Shown one piece after another: positions 62,687 through 64,000 of a DNA stretch of 64,000 bases (its first letter is position 1; every line of letters begins with the position of its first letter). Below the pieces are notes generated by a model. That model searched no databases. It saw only the letters and a program-made list of their open reading frames with translations, and was not told where the DNA came from. This stretch comes from Streptomyces ambofaciens ATCC 23877. GTDB taxonomy: Bacteria > Actinomycetota > Actinomycetes > Streptomycetales > Streptomycetaceae. The position numbers were made by a program, and so were the translations under genes. Location of the stretch: positions 6,373,001-6,437,000 of the forward strand of contig NZ_CP012382.1 in NCBI RefSeq assembly GCF_001267885.1. Direction: 5' to 3'.

Positions 62687-62703
62687 GCCCCCATCGTCCT
62701 CTC

Positions 62704-62770
62704 TTGACGGCCCTCGGCCGCCCACTTACATTACTTCCAGATCGTAGAAACCAAATTCCGCAATATGGAA
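62704..62770 (+). promoter_or_regulatory. Promoter and operator candidate for glyoxylate carboligase
   Basis: TTGACG (62704-62709), 17-base spacer, TACATT (62727-62732) is a good housekeeping-type promoter for the gene at 62841. Some 24 bases downstream of the -10 lies TTCCGCAATATGGAA (62756-62770), a 15-bp palindrome TTCC-N7-GGAA of the kind bound by IclR-family repressors. In Streptomyces an IclR-type regulator (AllR) represses allantoin and glyoxylate genes including gcl, from memory; this could be its site. Confidence 0.65.
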
Positions 62771-62840
62771 GTCACTACGGAAGAGCTCACCGCGGGGCGC
62801 GACGGGAGTGCGAATCCGACAGCCGAAGCAGGAGTACTCG

Positions 62841-64000
62841 ATGGCTCGTATGACCGCTGCCCGAGCGGCAGTTGAGATCCTCAAGCGCGAGGGCGTCACC
62901 GACGCGTTCGGTGTGCCGGGCGCGGCGATCAATCCCTTCTACGCGGCGCTCAAGGCCTCCGGCGGCGTCCACCACACCCTCGCCCGCCACGTCGAGGGCG
63001 CCTCCCACATGGCCGAGGGCTACACCCGGACCCACGCCGGCAACATCGGCGTCTGCATCGGCACCTCCGGGCCGGCCGGCACCGACATGATCACCGGCCT
63101 GTACTCGGCGATCGGCGACTCGATCCCGATCCTGTGCATCACCGGCCAGGCGCCGACCGCGGTGATCCACAAGGAGGACTTCCAGGCCGTCGACATCGCC
63201 TCGATCGCCAAGCCGGTCACCAAGATGGCCGTCACCGTCCTGGAGGCCGCGCAGGTCCCCGGCGTCTTCCAGCAGGCCTTCCACCTCATGCGCTCCGGCC
63301 GGCCCGGCCCGGTCCTCATCGACCTGCCGATCGACGTCCAGCTCACGGAGATCGAGTTCGACCCGGACACCTACGAGCCGCTCCCGGTCTACAAGCCGGC
63401 CGCCAGCCGCGCCCAGATCGAGAAGGCGATCGGCCTGCTCAACGCCGCCGAGCGGCCCCTGATCGTGGCCGGCGGCGGCATCATCAACGCCGACGCCGCC
63501 GACCTGCTGGTGGAGTTCGCGGAGCTGACCGGCACCCCGGTCGTGCCCACCCTGATGGGCTGGGGCCTGCTGCCCGACGACCACGAGCTGAACGCCGGCA
63601 TGGTCGGCCTGCAGACCTCGCACCGCTACGGCAACGCGACCTTCCTGGAGTCGGACTTCGTCCTCGGCATCGGCAACCGCTGGGCCAACCGCCACACCGG
63701 CAAGCTCGACGTCTACACCGCCGGCCGGAAGTTCGTCCACGTCGACGTCGAGCCGACCCAGATCGGCAAGATCTTCGCCCCGGACTACGGCATCGCCTCC
63801 GACGCCAAGGCCGCCCTGGAGCTGTTCGTCGAGGTGGCCAAGGAGCTGAAGGCGGCCGGGAAGCTGCCCGACCGCTCCGCGTGGGCCGCCTCCGCGCAGG
63901 AGCGCAAGGCCACCCTCCAGCGCCGTACGCACTTCGACGACGTCCCGATCAAGCCGCAGCGCGTCTACGAGGAGATGAACAAGGCCTTCGGCCCGGAGAC
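62841..64000 (+). CDS. gcl: Glyoxylate carboligase, N-terminal part (runs off the window)
   Basis: 386 residues visible from ATG 62841 (GGAG six bases upstream); the frame is still open at the window end. ThDP-dependent enzyme joining two glyoxylates to tartronate semialdehyde plus CO2. V51 in [13 protein letters not shown] replaces the ThDP-activating glutamate of related enzymes such as acetolactate synthase, the hallmark of Gcl. Other landmarks: [46 protein letters not shown] and [20 protein letters not shown]. It is the end-stage of purine/allantoin carbon recovery, matching the purine oxidation genes at 13551-22294. Confidence 0.96.
   Translation, partial: MARMTAARAAVEILKREGVTDAFGVPGAAINPFYAALKASGGVHHTLARHVEGASHMAEGYTRTHAGNIGVCIGTSGPAGTDMITGLYSAIGDSIPILCITGQAPTAVIHKEDFQAVDIASIAKPVTKMAVTVLEAAQVPGVFQQAFHLMRSGRPGPVLIDLPIDVQLTEIEFDPDTYEPLPVYKPAASRAQIEKAIGLLNAAERPLIVAGGGIINADAADLLVEFAELTGTPVVPTLMGWGLLPDDHELNAGMVGLQTSHRYGNATFLESDFVLGIGNRWANRHTGKLDVYTAGRKFVHVDVEPTQIGKIFAPDYGIASDAKAALELFVEVAKELKAAGKLPDRSAWAASAQERKATLQRRTHFDDVPIKPQRVYEEMNKAFGPE

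Overview
The window is GC-rich actinobacterial DNA with the gene style of Streptomyces: GTG and TTG starts, ATGA start/stop overlaps, many secreted proteins, LuxR-type regulators and no tRNA or rRNA. From memory the gene order (SecDF, sensor kinase/regulator pair, DksA-like and MreB-like genes, xanthine dehydrogenase, a sugar cluster, two acyl-CoA synthetases, glyoxylate carboligase) resembles the S. coelicolor region around SCO6160 to SCO6201. That is a recollection, not a search result.

Layout. 1-1914: 3' end of a secreted NucA/NucB-type nuclease. 1984-4785: an orphan hypothetical gene, a decayed IS110 transposase tail, a truncated gene fragment and an IS701-family element with 13-bp inverted repeats and a CTAG target duplication abutting the secDF stop codon. 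4782-13388 (mostly leftward): a second SecDF, a NarL-type two-component system, then rightward two DksA-like zinc-finger proteins, a short MreB-like actin and a membrane protein, with a TPR protein facing them. 13551-22294: purine catabolism, with a PucR regulator divergent from a three-subunit xanthine dehydrogenase, a purine permease and an XdhC-like maturation factor. 22358-24595: a secreted phosphoesterase-fold protein, an SRPBCC protein and a lipoprotein polysaccharide deacetylase.

24725-38539: a glycoconjugate cluster. An 11-gene chain with mostly overlapping starts and stops encodes a carbamoyltransferase, six or seven glycosyltransferases (two of heptosyltransferase family GT9) and the enzymes GmhA, HldE and GmhB of nucleotide-heptose synthesis. 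It is flanked by a UDP-xylose-synthase-like epimerase and a polysaccharide pyruvyl-transferase-like gene. 38998-47229: an AlkZ-like DNA glycosylase, a trypsin, a 14-bp tandem array, two LuxR regulators and an acyl-CoA synthetase.

47226-52129: a second acyl-CoA synthetase gene is split by a roughly 3.4-kb element carrying an R4-type large serine integrase. Its cargo is a HEPN-motif protein followed by a membrane-anchored protein. About 50 codons of the host gene, including the ATP-binding loop, are missing at the left junction. 52136-61990: a DUF1963-like protein, a secreted protein joining a degenerate NucA/NucB-like motif to a C-terminal non-specific endonuclease domain, a giant ALF-repeat/alanine-rich coiled-coil protein, a small secreted protein and an FG-GAP protein with an inactivated trypsin-like domain. 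62009-64000: a zinc-ribbon protein and the start of glyoxylate carboligase, whose promoter region carries a 15-bp palindrome.

Functionally, the purine genes and glyoxylate carboligase form a nitrogen-salvage route: purine uptake, oxidation to urate, and finally glyoxylate condensation. The sugar cluster probably builds a carbamoylated, heptose-containing surface polymer. The accessory points (IS cluster, R4-type element, secreted nucleases, WD40 remnant) mark the variable parts. The best candidate for something undescribed is the HEPN plus membrane-protein pair inside the R4-type element.
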